A stretch of 64,000 nucleotides of DNA from Tetrastigma voinierianum (GCA_016808115.1 JAEQBH010000193.1:1364001-1428000), one strand, 5' to 3'; shown: positions 1 through 12,896, counted from the stretch's first letter. Notes: a model not told the origin generated them from the letters alone. Numbers and translations are program-made.

Positions 1-1106
1 AAACACATGGACGATTTTTGTCGATTCACCGCAAACAAGATTGATTTTGCGGAGTCCCAAAGAAACGCGATGGCATTATGGGCAGCCCACTTGTCTTCCG
101 GTTCAGCTTGCGAAGCCGGGAGTGATTTAATATAGTTTTATCTCATACACACCGCGATGCAATTTAATGCCAATTTTGCTAAGCGGCAAAATCAATTTAC
201 GCGCGATTCTGAGCGGTCCATATGAGTCCCAAATTTCCACACTTCGGTTCAAGATTTGGGGCCCGATCAAACGACCTCTCCACTGACCTCGAGCCAACAC
301 AAAAACACAATTTATTGCATAAAACCCACCTCACAGCCTTCCCAACGGTGACTACCTTTGTCAAAGCGAGATTAAAAATTCCAGCGACTACGGTCCCGTG
401 TTTTGGGACTGGTCGAAGCTTGACCTCGCGACCTCGATGCAACGGCGTTATAAAACACTTAAATAAAGTGTAAAACCCAAGTAGGATAAATCCCCTACCT
501 CACGGAGTTTGTCGAAAACTCCCAAAATCGGAGCCCACGCATAGGCCTCTCCGCGTAGAGCAGCTTTCCTTCTTGGCCCGAAGGATTTCGACGGTCGGAT
601 CTCCCGAAAATCTAGAGATAATGAGGTCTTTCTCTCTCTAAAATGCCAAAAATCCAGCTTTCTGCCTCCCCACTGCATCCCCCACGTTTTTCTCTTCTTT
701 TCTAATTGGAGAAGACAACCACTATTCAAGCTTTTGTCCTATTATCATTAAAATTTTCAAAATGACATATATGTCCCTTCTTTCCACTATTTCGACACTT
801 GGCACGATCTCGGCCGTCCATTTCGATCATCACTCTACTCATGCAACTTGTGTAACATGAGTACATGTTATATGTGACTTTTGTCACATCAGATTTCGTT
901 TTCACACGACTTAGAAGCGCGTACCTCGAAAAAGCGTGCCAATTAAGACTATCTTGGAATTGACGAAATTAAACGTGTAGCTAGATTTGCGAGATGATTC
1001 CAACGGTGCTGTCCGTTTCGTCGTAATCTAGAGAATAAAATTTTGGTTTTGGCGTCACGATTTTCTGCCATTTTTCCATAAATTACCGATTTTCTCGAGT
1101 CTTACG
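1..1106 (-). mobile_element. LTR fragment Z (Ty3/gypsy, truncated by window edge)
   Basis: This is the 5' portion of a minus-strand LTR. It matches the 5' part of solo LTR H2 (about 30100-30940) over several blocks, including the pyrimidine-rich stretch near 650-700 and the block around 950-1040 that is shared by the LTRs of this window. The right end reads ...GTCTTACG, where related LTRs end in TTACA, so the terminal A has probably mutated. Immediately beyond it the pararetrovirus-like remnant resumes, so Z inserted into that sequence. Its other end and any internal region lie outside the window. Short open frames here read as noise. Confidence 0.7.
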
Positions 1107-1535
1107 AACATATTACATATGCTAAATAAACAACGAAAAATAAATCAAGATGATGGTAAGCCAAATATCCTATTTTAATTCCATTGTTTTTTGTTCTAAA
1201 TTGTTCATACAATATACATTGGTTTTTAAATACTTTTTCATTATATTTTTCCAAAGAGAAAGATTCTATATTATCATAAATATCATATCTAGAACTTGTT
1301 TTAATTACAAGTGTTTAAAAGCGATGATAGAAAGGGTAATTTTCTAATCATATTAATTAACTGAGTTTGCTAACATTTGTTATTTCAAGAGTCTAATTTT
1401 GTTTCTAAATTCTTAATATAGTTTCTTACATTTTCTTAGTTTTAATCATTTGAATTTTGTTTCTAAAACAACAAAATGGTTTTGTAAATTTTGAAGGAAT
1501 GTTAAATTAATTTGAAATGGTTTCCATAAGAATAT
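1107..1535 (-). pseudogene. Pararetrovirus-like ORF remnant, copy 1 segment a
   Basis: The segment aligns by eye with about 34973-35406 of copy 2, for instance the shared run about AAATAAATCA(G/A)GAT and the stretch around 1440-1535. It covers the region C-terminal to the zinc knuckle, with the coiled-coil-like part. Small indels break the frame. The left edge abuts LTR Z and the right edge is the insertion site of element C; the remnant resumes at 8556. Identity rests on the fuller copy 2; this piece alone would not be recognisable. Confidence 0.6.
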
Positions 1536-3567
1536 TGTGAAACCGAGAAAAAAAAAACTGAATTTTTTGAAAAGCTGGCAAAATGGTAATTCCGGTCGAA
1601 ATCGGAATTTTCTAGATCTCTGAATAGCGAAACGGACTTCAGATTTGGAATCGTCTCGCGAGAAATCTAGCTTTAGCGTCAATTCGTGATGATCAAATTC
1701 GAAGCGTTCGGAATTTGCACGTTTTTTGAGGCAACAAGCGTAGTAAGAGACACTTGGCGCGTGAGGTGCCTCATGATTGTCTTTTTGAAATCATCGGAGT
1801 GCGAGAATTAGTCGGCAGCCTCAGTGTGGGGCCCATAAGGTGACCTGGGCATCTCTAATTGGAGGAAAATCTCAAAATAGATGGGTAAGTGGATAAGAAA
1901 TCCGCTAGCTGATGGATTGACATGTGCGATGAGGGAATGAGAAATGAGACTTTTCTTCTCCATTTTTGGGTACGGAATCGGCGGTGGTGAGAGGGAGGCG
2001 TTTTTGAGAAATGGAGGGTTTTAGAGAGAGAGAAAGTGCAACCTCTCATAGATTTCAGTGTTCGGGCCGAGTCGGATCTCTTTGGGCCCGAAGCAAAGTT
2101 TGTTACATGCGGCGAGGCTACCATGCGTGGGCCGGTTTTGGAGAGTTTCGGCCGACTCCGAGAGGAGTGAGGGTCTTCTCACACTCGGTTATTTTTCGGT
2201 TTAGGCTTGCAAATGATTTAGTTGGTTGGGTAGTGAATGAGTGCGTTTGATGTTAGGTCCCAAAACTTTGGGTTGATTGTTGGAATATTTTTAGACAGTT
2301 TTTGGACAATTTAGGGACTGTTTGGGTGGTTTGTGTGATAAATTATGCAATAAATTATAGTTTGGATGTTGTTGGGCCAAAAATGGCCATGGATTTGATT
2401 TCTAAAGGTAAGGCCGTGCTTGTATCAAATGGAGCTTTGCGAGACTGACCCACTATTCGTTTAGGAATTTATTAAAAATAGTCCGGTTTTGTGTCAGACA
2501 AAAAATGGTCCATGGTCGAAGCAAAATATTGCTTGAATAAGCTTGAATTGTGTGAAAGAAATGTTAATGCTGTAAAATTTAATGTGTTACTTAACATGAG
2601 GTCAAATTATATAAAATATAATGGCGTGTTGTGTAAAGGCCGTGGAATTAAAATGGATTGTTGATTAGCTCAAGTGAGCTAATTTTGATGTTATTGATAT
2701 GAATTAAATAACATGTGATTAGTGTGTGAATTTGTTAATATTTGCATAATTGATATATTGGCATGTGTGGTTTGGAAATGACATAATGCATTTCATATGC
2801 ACCGGGGCAACCTAGAAAATTAGGTGTGAGTGCATGGCATGAAAGAATTGAAAAATGGAAAATGGTTGTGAAAGGAATTTCAAGGGAAGATTTTCTAGAA
2901 TATTGCACCTTGGAGAGTGGTTTGCGGGGTTCATCTCGGAGGCTGACCCATGATTGTTTCGGAAAAAATGATCCAGCAATTCGCCTCGGAGGGTAGTGCA
3001 ATATATTTACCAAAACTCGGTAGTACGTTTTCGAGAACAAAAACCCTTTGTTTTGAAAATGATGTTTTTCTCGCATTTGGCCTTAAGCATGTGTGAGGGA
3101 GTCGGTGGGGACTCGAGACATGGGATTTGGGCATATGGTGACCAGTAGGATCATGTATTTGCTTGGATATGTTTATGTTGAATCATTGCATGCACTTAGG
3201 TGGGGGTCACCCATGTAGGATGAATTGACCTCTTGGGCATTGCTCACCCTGTTGAGTGAATATTCAGCCCCAGTCACGGGGGTATTCGGGAGACGGCGCT
3301 CATTAAGTAGTTTTGAGAAAATAGGGTTGTGGCTTTGATACAAATTTTATAAACACATATGAATTATTACAATTGAGCTGTGGCTTTGTATTAAAGTGAT
3401 ATATTAACTCTTGAACTATGGTAAATATAGTTGATGCTTCATTTTTGGCAATTATGGATGTATGGAGCGATCATGGCCATTTACTCTTAATATGGGTCGT
3501 GATATGAGACATACGGGTATTCACGGAGTTGACGGGTGGTCAGAGACACCTGGATTGGGGCGTCACA
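1536..3567 (+). repeat. 5' LTR of element C
   Basis: The LTR of about 2.03 kb pairs with the one at 6547-8555. Matching landmarks are the AAAATGGTAATT block near its start, the GCATAATGCATTTCATATGC-like stretch in the middle and the GTCGTGATATGAGAC near-palindrome at 3496-3510. Just after the LTR, CTTAGTATGAACTTAGG looks like a decayed initiator-Met tRNA primer site, by comparison with the intact one at 19696-19707. Confidence 0.8.
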
Positions 3568-4335
3568 CGGCTTAGTATGAACTTAGGTAAGCAATTACCT
3601 AGGGCTCGGAGTTTGGGTATCCATAAGTTAATCCGATACCGGCTTCCACGACGGTATCATAGCTTGGAAGTATACGAATACCTAGGGCTTGAGGGACTTG
3701 GAAGGCTTAGGCCATGGTCATTGTTAAGTAGTGAGAGCACCTGACTGAGGCGCATGGCTCGATGTTGGGTTAGGTATGTGATTTACCCTAGGCGATCAGG
3801 GCAGGATTACGAAACTGCTTGCATGCATTATTTTATAACTTGATTGGGTGTATGACATGTTTATTGTATGTGTTATATTGCTTGTATGCTTGGTAAACCG
3901 CATAGGAGAAAAAAAAGAAGAAAAGAAAAGGAAGGAGGAATTTGTTTGAGATGTTTACGGCCCAGAAATGGTCGAATAAACCAAAAAACAAAATTATGGA
4001 CAGTAGCTCCAGTTTTGAACATGAACAGATTGAGTTTTGTGAAATTCTAGGAAATTATTCCAGTTTTTGCACAAGAAAACGGGTTAAAATTTAACTCTTA
4101 AAATTTTTGAGTTGTAGAAGTTGCAGTTGTCTAGGTCACTGCATCTTAGGAGTAGCAAGTTGGTAGAGGCTAATGGAAGAGTTAAAAAAAAAGAAAAATG
4201 TGTTGAGGAGAAAATTTTTTTTCTGAGGTTTTACAGTATGTAAAATAGGAAAAAAATAAAAATAAATTATGATGAATTTATTTGGTTCTACTGAAGAAAA
4301 AAATAAAAAATAAAAATTTTTATGAGGGTTTTACA

Positions 4336-4395
<60 letters not shown>

Positions 4396-4499
4396 TAATC
4401 TTATAGTAAATTTGGAACAAAGAAAAAAAATGATGAGTGAAAAAAATTAATGCGGGAAACTTGGCCAGACTCTTTGCCATTTTCAGTTGTCTTCAGGTC
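3568..4499 (+). other. Leader of element C, non-coding
   Basis: This is the untranslated leader between LTR and gag. It resembles the leader of element D (47924-48780): both carry GGGTTAAAATTTAA followed by a GGAGTAGCAAG-like stretch and AT-rich runs. No coding signal is seen. Confidence 0.5.
4337..4391. repeat. (TA)n microsatellite in leader of C
   Basis: Uninterrupted TA dinucleotides for about 54 bp. Similar TA arrays occur in the leader of D (48353-48434) and in the pol of A (21932-21997). Confidence 0.95.
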
Positions 4500-4870
4500 A
4501 CGTCGACAAAGCGTATCGTGACATAAACGTAAGAGCATCTGTGAGGGGGCCACGATGGCTACCGGCAACCACCATAACCACCTTTGGCCGGACTATGAGC
4601 GTCTTACTTGGCCCGCCGAGAGGGCGGCTAGCGGGGTGAGTCGCGATACAAATGTTGTATCGTGGCGGGGAGAGGCGACAATGTTGCGTCCTGGTGTGCG
4701 ACATGGCTATCTGGCGCTGACATGCAATGACAGCCTTGAGAGAGTACGACATGCAATGGCCTTTGTTTCTGATCTGTGATAGGAGTTAGGTGGCGATACA
4801 ATTTTTGTATCGTGGCCGAGGAAGAGAACTAGCGACACGACCCGTGTCTTGTAGCGTATTCTGATGAACA
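4500..4870. repeat. Palindrome cluster (CGATACAA/TTGTATCG) in leader of C
   Basis: There are two perfect 8-bp inverted repeats, CGATACAA-ATG-TTGTATCG at 4644-4662 and CGATACAA-TTT-TTGTATCG at 4794-4812. Around them are further fragments such as GCGTATCGTGAC and GACACGACCCGTGTC. The same kind of dyad, with different bases in the arms, occurs in the leader of element B. Role unknown; RNA hairpins in the genomic transcript are one reading. Confidence 0.75.
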
Positions 4871-5265
4871 CAGCGGTCTGCGCTCTGACACATCCTACGA
4901 CGCTGGCGGGCGACCATGACAACGGCGCGGCGCGATGCGTAGTGTGCGCGACTGGAGTTCGGGTGTACACCTTATTGCACCGGTTTGACTTAATTGCACT
5001 ATTTTGAGTCACTGTTTGAATCATCGTTCATAAATTACTGTTCATGAACACTGTTCACGAGGTTTCCAAAAAAATAAAATAAAATAAAATGAAACGAAAT
5101 AAAATAAAATTTTTTGTTGCGTATGATTTAATATATGGAATTATTGTCTTGCATTACCTATGAATGCAGGGACATAGTGTATGAATTTTTCGATTAATGG
5201 AATGTCACCGTGGTATGTTTACACCTTAAGTCTTGCGTCGCGGCACCTTGCGATTTGACATGTAG

Positions 5266-6430
5266 ATGGCTAGTCGCGGGAGGAAGCGGTCATCCACAGA
5301 AGTGCGGTCGAGGGCCTGCCGGCACTTAACCGGAGAAGGCTTTTCTTGCAGTAAATAGGAATTGCGATCCAGCGCCATCGCACGAGGCGTGTACAATAGT
5401 GAGCGAGTGGTCAGATGACCTCAGTTTAAACACATCTCGTCTATCCCGATGGTCGTAGGGAGTAGATGGCCTCGAGGCATCCGAGATATGGGTCTTTGAT
5501 GCTAAGAGGAAGGAAGATCATCTTCTTCGACCGGGAAAGAAGTAAGGACTTGTTTAGCGAGGATATCTAGAGACGAGACCCGAGGTTAGCCGAGACCCGA
5601 GGGGCGGGATGGGGCCCGATTTTAGTCGGGCGGGCGGATGATGTATTATTTACAACGACGGCTTGAACACTTTAGGTAGGATTACGCGGGCGGGGAATCG
5701 AGGTTATGGTTACCTCGGTCAATCGTGATCACGGACGAGGTCGGGTGCGGTCGGTGGGACGGATGGTATGCTTCCCTTTGCCCGACGGCGGACATATGAG
5801 GATTTCCATAGGCGGGGATCTCGGGATTTGGGACGGGTGTAGTCCCGGTCGGTTGTGAGACGGGAAGCGGATCGGTTGTTTCTCCACACCTGAGTATGGG
5901 TCGGAGGAACCGGTGTGTCCCAGGTGCCGCACTAACACACCTAGTACTTCATAGGCCCAGAGGTCCGCATGGGTTAGGGCCCGGGGAGCACGGTCGAGGT
6001 CGAGCACATGGTTTGCGGGCGGGGGGAGTTCGGGTCGGGTTGGGCGTATGACGTCGTACCATTCTTGCCCGACACGGGCATATGAGGCGAGATTGTCTAG
6101 GAGCGAGGAGGAGTCTCTGATGCTGCGGGTTGAGCATGCGGTCGGTAGGACATGCGAGAGTGCGTTTTAACCACGCATTTGTTTTAGTCACATCATGATC
6201 ATTGTTGCATCTTGTGTGATAGGTTTGGGCTTGGAGGTTGAGGCCTATAGAGAAGCCATGTGTGGACGTTCTTCCCTAGGATGTAAGGTGAGAGTTGACG
6301 ATGGAGGTCGAGTTGTAGTCGAGGAGATCTCGGTGGTCTGCTCATGGTGGACCTTCGGGTGGTAAACATATCGGGGTTTGATGTCATTCATGACATGGAT
6401 TAGGTTGACTGACCCGTTACTTGTCGGTGA
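5266..6430 (+). pseudogene. Possible gag remnant of element C
   Basis: An ATG at 5266 opens a basic peptide (MASRGRKRSSTE...) like the basic N-termini of plant gypsy Gag proteins. It sits where gag should be, between leader and polypurine tract. The rest is GC-rich and shifted between frames. A CxxC near 5920 might be a zinc-knuckle trace, but I cannot follow a domain. The call rests mostly on position and on the clearer gag remnant of element B. Confidence 0.3.
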
Positions 6431-6529
6431 GTGTGACCTTGGGAAGGTCGTTTTTACAAGCGAGGTGTGTAGGGTTACATATGCATGTGGGTGGATGCGT
6501 ATGTGCGTGGAATTCAGGAAAAATTCTTT

Positions 6530-6546
6530 TAAAGTGGGGGAAGAAT
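6530..6546 (+). other. Polypurine tract of element C
   Basis: The stretch AAAGTGGGGGAAGAA follows AAATTCTTTTAA and lies directly before the 3' LTR, as in elements A and E. Confidence 0.75.
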
Positions 6547-8555
6547 CATGAAACCTAAGAAAAAAAAAAAAAAAGAGCTAATTTTTAAAGAAAAGGCGAA
6601 AATGGTAATTAGGTCAAAATCCGAATTTTTCAGATCTCGGGCAGTAAAGCCAGGCTTCACGGGTTGGAATCGTCTCGCTTGAATCCTAGCTACCACGTCG
6701 AATTTTGTCGGTCAGAACGATCTGAATTTGCGTGTTTGCCCGAGGCAACGGCGTAGTACGGGACACTTAAGCATTTTGAGTGGCTCACGGTGTGCCACGT
6801 GTCGAGGTGCCGAGAATCCGATCGACGCAGGCTGAGTGTGGGGCCGCGGTGACATGTGACATCTCTACAATTGGAAAATCTACGAGTAGATGGGTAAGTG
6901 GATAAGAAGAATCCCATAAACTGATGATAGCTTGACATGTGGCAATGAGAGACAAGGAGACTTTTCTTCTCCATTTTGGCAGATAAACCCGATGGTGAGG
7001 AGGAGAGCATTTTGAAAATGGAGGGTTTTTAGAGAGAGAAAGTGCGACTTCTCTCACAGATTTCGATGTTCGAATGTCGGATCTTGGGCCGAAACAAAGT
7101 TGTTCCTGTCACGGCGAGAGATACGTGTAGGCCATGCCGGTTTTGGGAGTTCGATGGCACTCGAGTTAGGGGAGTCTTCTCCTATAGTTATTTTCGATTT
7201 TTAAGAACTTAGCCAAATGATTTGGTTGATTTGAAAAGCGGAGTAGTGGCCGTTTGATCGGTCCCAAGCGTGGACCAGAGATTATTCGAAATATTTTGAA
7301 CCGTTTGAATAGTTTAGGGCCCATTTTGTGATTTTGTGTGATAAATTATGCCATAAATTATTGTTTGGTTGTTATTGGGCTAGAAATGGCCATGGTTGAG
7401 TTCACAAAGTGGAGCGTGCCCAGTGATGGAATTTGCCCACCGGGACAATGCGCTGCTCATTTGGAATCATTAAAAATAGTCGGTTTGCTGATCCCGGACG
7501 AAAATGGTCCACGCGTGATTAAGGAAAAATATTAATTGAATTGGATGGCTTGAATTGTGTGAAAGAAATGTTAATTGCTGCATAGAATTCATATGTATTA
7601 TGTGATTAAATATATAAATAAAAGATGTATAGACTGATGGGATTAAATGGTTATTGATTAACAGTGATTATTTTGATGTCTGTGATATAGATTAATAACA
7701 TGTAATTAATTAATCATGAATGAAATAATGTCATATAATTGATATAATGGGCTGTGTATTTGATTTAAATGACATAATGCATTCTTATACTGCGGCATTC
7801 AGAGATTAGTGTGAGTGTGGCATAGAAGAAATGAAAAATGGAAAATGGTTGTGAAAGGAATTTCAAGGGAAGATTTTTCGAAAATTGCATGAAGTAGTCA
7901 ATGATTAAATCTCGGAGTTGACCCGCGATTGTTTCGAAAAAATGATCCGACAACAATTAGCCTCGGAGGGTAGTCGATATATTCACGAGGCTTCGGTAGT
8001 ACGTTTTCGAGAACAAAAACCCTTTGTTTTAAAAAATATGCTTTTCTCGCATTTGGCTTAGATATGTGTGAGGGAGTCGGTGGGGACTCGAGACATGGGA
8101 TTTGGGCATGTAGACATTCAAGTAGGATCATGTATTTGCTTGAATATGTTTTTGTTGAATCATTGCATGTGCACTTAGGTGGGTAGTAACCCATGTAGGA
8201 TAATTCAACCTCTTGGGCATTGCTCGCCTTTGTCGGGGAATATTTTTCGGTCGAGGAGTATTACGGGAAGACGGGGTGCTCATTAGAAGTGTTTTGAGAA
8301 AGAAAGTCGTGTTGTGGCTTTGGTTTGTAAATTTGTAAAACATGTATGAATTATTACAATTCGAAACATGTTGTATTAAAATTGATAATGGCACTCTTGA
8401 ACTATGGTAAAATGGTTGATGTATTTTTGTGAGTATGGTTGTATGGAGCGATGTGACCATTTGCTACCGTATGTATGGGTGTCGTGATATGAGACCACAG
8501 AATTATTCGTGAGTTGTGGGTTGTCAGCGGGACCCCTTTGGGTTGAGGCGTCACA
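6547..8555 (+). repeat. 3' LTR of element C
   Basis: This LTR pairs with 1536-3567. It starts CATGAAACC, a mutated form of TGTGAAACC, and ends GCGTCACA. The GTCGTGATATGAGAC near-palindrome is at 8481-8495. Point changes and small indels relative to the 5' LTR cluster at C and G positions. Confidence 0.8.
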
Positions 8556-9318
8556 CATATTCCTAGGTTTGGTTTTGAAAGTTTAGGGGTTTAAAGACCC
8601 GAAGGTTATCAACAATAACTTTATGTTCTTGAAAGTTTGGGAATACAAAGGCGAAATTGAAGGTTAGGGTTTAAAACTTCATTTTAAGTGAACGGTTCCC
8701 AGTGAAAGGTTTTGCTTTTGAATTTCTCCTTTGAGCCATGTTCTTGTAAACAAAAGTTAGTCATAAATAATTAAATCATTTATATAAATCTATCTACTTA
8801 ACCAATCTTTACAAAATTTTCTAAATTATTATCTAATACTAAAAGAATTCTTCTATTTCATCATCTAAGCTATATATACTAGAATTGTACTCTCAAAATC
8901 TAATTCACTAATTAGTTGCAATTTCACTATTTATTTCATATAACTTTATTAAATTAATTTTTTATTTGAGTTTTCTATTCGTTTATTTGGCAATTTTTTG
9001 GGTTCGAGACATTTCGGGTTTATATGACCTTCTTGCCCACATAAATAACATTTACATTGTTTTTTACTACAATTAGTTCTTCTTCTTTTTATCCAATATT
9101 TTCCAGGTTTTCTATATCTTGTATTAAAAGGTTGATTTTTATAATAAGTTATTGATTTTCTTCTAAAAGGTTGTTTATATCTTTTAGGTTTTCTATATTC
9201 CCTATATCTCTCTCTACATCCTAAATCTAAATCTTCTTCTAAATTTAATCTTCTACAAAGTTGTTTATTTAAATCTTGTTCTTTTATTTGACTTCTTTCT
9301 CCTTTATTCAAACATTCA
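8556..9318 (-). pseudogene. Pararetrovirus-like coat/zinc-knuckle remnant, copy 1 segment b
   Basis: The segment continues copy 1 after element C and aligns with about 35402-36172 of copy 2. The best-preserved part is a minus-strand frame of 120 codons (8949-9311). It holds an Arg/Lys-rich stretch with repeated RKP and YRKP words, then a CCHC knuckle (C-x2-C-x4-H-x4-C, at about 9056-9008), then a Lys-rich tail. A basic region leading into one CCHC knuckle is the layout of caulimovirid coat proteins and also of Gag nucleocapsids. Its right edge is the insertion point of element A; the upstream part resumes at 26217. Confidence 0.65.
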
Positions 9319-10758
9319 GGGAAGCCTAGAAAATTCTCTAGAGCTCGGATGTGAAGCCAGTTTGCTTGTAGTTGGAGTCAGGTCTCATAAGCAGTAACTC
9401 GAGAAAGTTTCGTTGAATTCTAGGTAATTGAGATTCTTTACATGAATTTTACGAAGTTAGGTATCCTAGTAACCCCAGAGCGAGATTTTCTAAAAATCTA
9501 CGAGGATTAGGAAATGACTTGAGTTAAGTTCATTTAACATAAATTGAAGCGGGACGAAAATAAATTGTTCGGGACGAGGAAAGGAACCCGGGCGAGTCAT
9601 GGGCGCGACTAGGCGCAAAGTGGGCTAAGTCGACTTATGTAAATGGACAAAAAGGGAAAAGAGGAAGGAAAAAAAAAATCAAATTTTCTCCCATTCTTTT
9701 GGTAGTGGACGTGAGAGAGTGAGAGGGGAGAGAAAAGTTCTTCCTTCTCTCTCTGATCTGAATCGAATTGGTCGAATCCCAGTCGAGCCAAAGGTTTAAA
9801 GTTCATCTACTCAGCAGGGGCTACGCGTGGGTACCGATAACACACAATTTCGTCGAAGATTTCATGTTTGGAGAAGAAAAGCTAGTGAGAGAAGCTCTAC
9901 CTTCTCTCTAAGATTTAAGGCGATCGGTGGCTCGGTTTCTGTCGAGCCAAGACTTAAAGTCGGAGTACTCGTTGAGGGGACACAAAAATCAAGAATTTTC
10001 GTCGAAGATTCGTGCGGAAGTTAGGGAAAGCCGTGGGTCTCGGGTCTTCGAGACTCCAAAAAGTTTCATCTTCGCTCCAAGAGGTAGGGAACCTTCCTAC
10101 TCGGGTTTATATTTAGTCATCTTTTTGACAGTTTTAGGCCCTAGAGAGGGCTGTTTGAGTGTAATTCCTGGGAACTACAAAAACTGATTTTTTACGGTTT
10201 TGAGCTATGATGTCAGGTTTTGGATAGCTTTGGAAGGCGGGGATTTTGAAAGGGTGAGTTCGAGGATTGAGTTTTGTGCATGTTTTGTAAGTAGATTGTG
10301 GACTCGATTAGGGCGGTTTATTCTTTAGGGTGAAAGGGTTGTTCGGGATGAGTTTGGGTAGGAAAAAATAGCATGTCTGGAGCTTCAAAAGGAGCAGGAG
10401 CATAATTCGTGGGTTTCACGTTTGCCAGTACTGCTTGTTGTCTGAGCCTCGACCTAGAGACCCGGCCAGTAACTTTCTTCTCAGAATACATTTTGGTGTT
10501 CTTAGACTCTATGAATCCTTTAGTCTAGAATCCATCCATATATAGCTTGATAAAATTTGAACTCATATTTGAGTGTCAGAAAATGATGAAAAGCAGTAGG
10601 CCCTATTTGATTCGAGTCGTAAATCACTTCATTCATCTGAGCCTCGACCCGGACTGACCATAACTTTCATTCAAGAGCTCGGAACATGAGTGTTCTTGGA
10701 CTCTATGGAAAGATCTTGGAGTCTAGAATCTGACCATATTCTTTTCAATGGAAATTGG
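9316..10758 (+). repeat. 5' LTR of element A, first part
   Basis: This matches the 3' LTR from about 23050 (TCAGGGAAGCCTAGAAAATT) to about 24482, including the RAGTTTGGGTAGGAAAAAATAGCATGT stretch. It ends at the ATTGG target site of element B and continues at 17947. Confidence 0.85.
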
Positions 10759-12896
10759 TGTGATGCCCCCAAACCGGGGTGTCCGTTGACTACCCGTCAA
10801 CCTGCGGAAAATCTATACGTCTCGTATCATGAGACCTATACATGAGTAAAATGGCCACATGGGGCCCATACATCCATACTCATCAAAAAATAATCAACTA
10901 TATTCTTATAGTTTCCATGCCTGTTTTACAAAAAGATTTATACATATTTACAAAAATATTTACTCAAAGCCACATTTAAACTCTTCTCAAAGCGGCCTCT
11001 AATGGTCATAGTCTCACTGGATAGTCCATTTGTGCACAGAGAAAGGGTCCCACGATGGGGTGAGCAAAGAGAAAGCCAGTGAAGTTTTCCTACAAGGTTA
11101 CTCCCCACCTAAAATGCATATGCAATGACATATATAAACAATCAATCACATTCCATACAATTATTTACTATTATATGAAATGTCTATATCATGCATGAGA
11201 TACAACCCTCGTACTCACAACCTGAGTCCCCAATACAGACTCCCTCACTGGAATGTCAAAGTAGAATAAAACCAGTCATGGTGTTTGACACCATGACTAA
11301 ACCATTGGAGACCGCTCCGTTTATTTATCAAAACTGATTTTCTTTTCCTATACTTTTCTTTTGTGGGCATGGATTTCGGGGTTTGCAGTGGGACGCCGCA
11401 CGCCTTTTCAACATTTTCACGAACTTATCGGGATTCATGTCTACTTAGTGAATAACATTTGGGACTTTATGCTGGGAAGGATCTACCTAACTTGCTCATG
11501 AAACATATAAATTTATCATTTACTCATGAATCTTTACCTTGGACTTTGTCGGGTTTTCAGTTCACGACCCATTCACGACATTGGTGAATGGCCGCTGCAC
11601 TTACCGACTTAATGTGATGTGACCTTGCATATAAGGAAGTATGATGCAGTGTGAAGAATTTTCCTTCATGTTACATGCATGAATGAGCTTATGGTATTCA
11701 CAAACCATGGACAAATTATAATTTATACATATAAATCTACCTCCATGCAAACCGTATTAATATCCCAATAGCGTGCATCCAGTATAACGTTCCACCGCAT
11801 TTGTATGTTATTGAACAAGTATAGCTTCCTGATTAGGTCACAAACTTGGGACCATTCAGCGAGCACTTCATAGTCCATTCTAAACATGAACGATGGGTTC
11901 AGGCGTTATTATCACAATGACAAATCCGCGATATCTAGAAACTTTGGTTTCTAATTAAAATAACTCCTACGTCGGTGAAACCTGTCATGAAATCGTACCC
12001 TTAGTCCCGAGGCTCGGTTAATTTTACATGGCCTCTCACTTGGCCTCCACAAACAACCTACCATTATAAAGCCTTTAGGCTAAAAATTAACCAGTAGGAA
12101 AATATCTACCTCGTGGAAGTTAATATTAGAGGCTCCAGCTTTTTGGTCATCCCGCACACATAGAGCGACTGCGTGCACCAACTTGAGATCCTCGTTTGTC
12201 GAACCGACCGATGAATAGGAAGTCTTCCACTTTCTGTGCCTCTTCTCTCTGCTAACTCTGCTTTCCTTTTTCCTCCTACCAGATTCTTTTCCTTTCTCTT
12301 TTTGTTTTTCTTTTTCTCTTATCTTCTTTTCCTTTCCTTTTTGCTTTTTCCTTTTCTTTTCTCATTTTCATCTCGTTCCCCACTTTCAATTCCTCCCCGT
12401 TTTCTCTCCCATTTTGATGGGCATTCTTGTATGGATTCGAAGGAAATTCACCTTCTCAGCTACCACCACCATACCTTATTTCCTGTATTAACTCAGATCT
12501 GATCAGCGGTATCATCATTAAAGATTCAAATCACATATTCATGTTTCTTTGTTCTCTTTTGTGGCATCATCCACTCACGCGATCAATATGAGCCATGTGA
12601 TTCATTCCCACATGGCTAATTGTGGCGTTTCAACACAAATCAGAGTGTCCCGTTTCTTGAGGTGCCATTAGCCCATGGCATCCCTAGCTGCTGCCATGTG
12701 TCGTGAGCGCACCCAGCCCTCAGCGTGAAATCAGGCCACGCGGAATCAACGAAGTCGACGTGGTAGCAAGATTTCTTGGGGCGATGTCAGCGGAGAAATA
12801 CATTTCGTCATCCAGGGAATCTAAAAAAATTCCACGATTTTTGGTCGAAATTACTATTTGCCTTTATCCAAAATCATGGATTTTACGGGTTTCACA
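10759..12896 (-). repeat. 3' LTR of element B
   Basis: The LTR of about 2.14 kb pairs with 15818-17946. In plus-strand reading it starts TGTGATGCCC and ends GGGTTTCACA. It has the near-palindrome GTCTCGTATCATGAGAC at 10819-10835 and a long pyrimidine-rich block at about 12236-12400. The polypurine tract of B lies just right of it, read on the minus strand. Confidence 0.85.

Larger units (their letters stand above)
1536..8555 (+). mobile_element. LTR retrotransposon C (gag-only type, non-autonomous)
   Basis: The two LTRs (1536-3567 and 6547-8555) start TGTGAAACC or a mutated form and end GCGTCACA. Flanks are AATAT (1531-1535) and CATAT (8556-8560), a 5-bp target duplication with one change; the unoccupied site is seen near 35402 in copy 2. 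The internal region is only about 3 kb. It holds a leader, a TA microsatellite, a palindrome cluster, a weak gag-like start and a polypurine tract. No reverse transcriptase or integrase is visible. By shared LTR blocks it belongs with the other gypsy elements here. I infer it depended on a pol-bearing relative. Confidence 0.8.
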
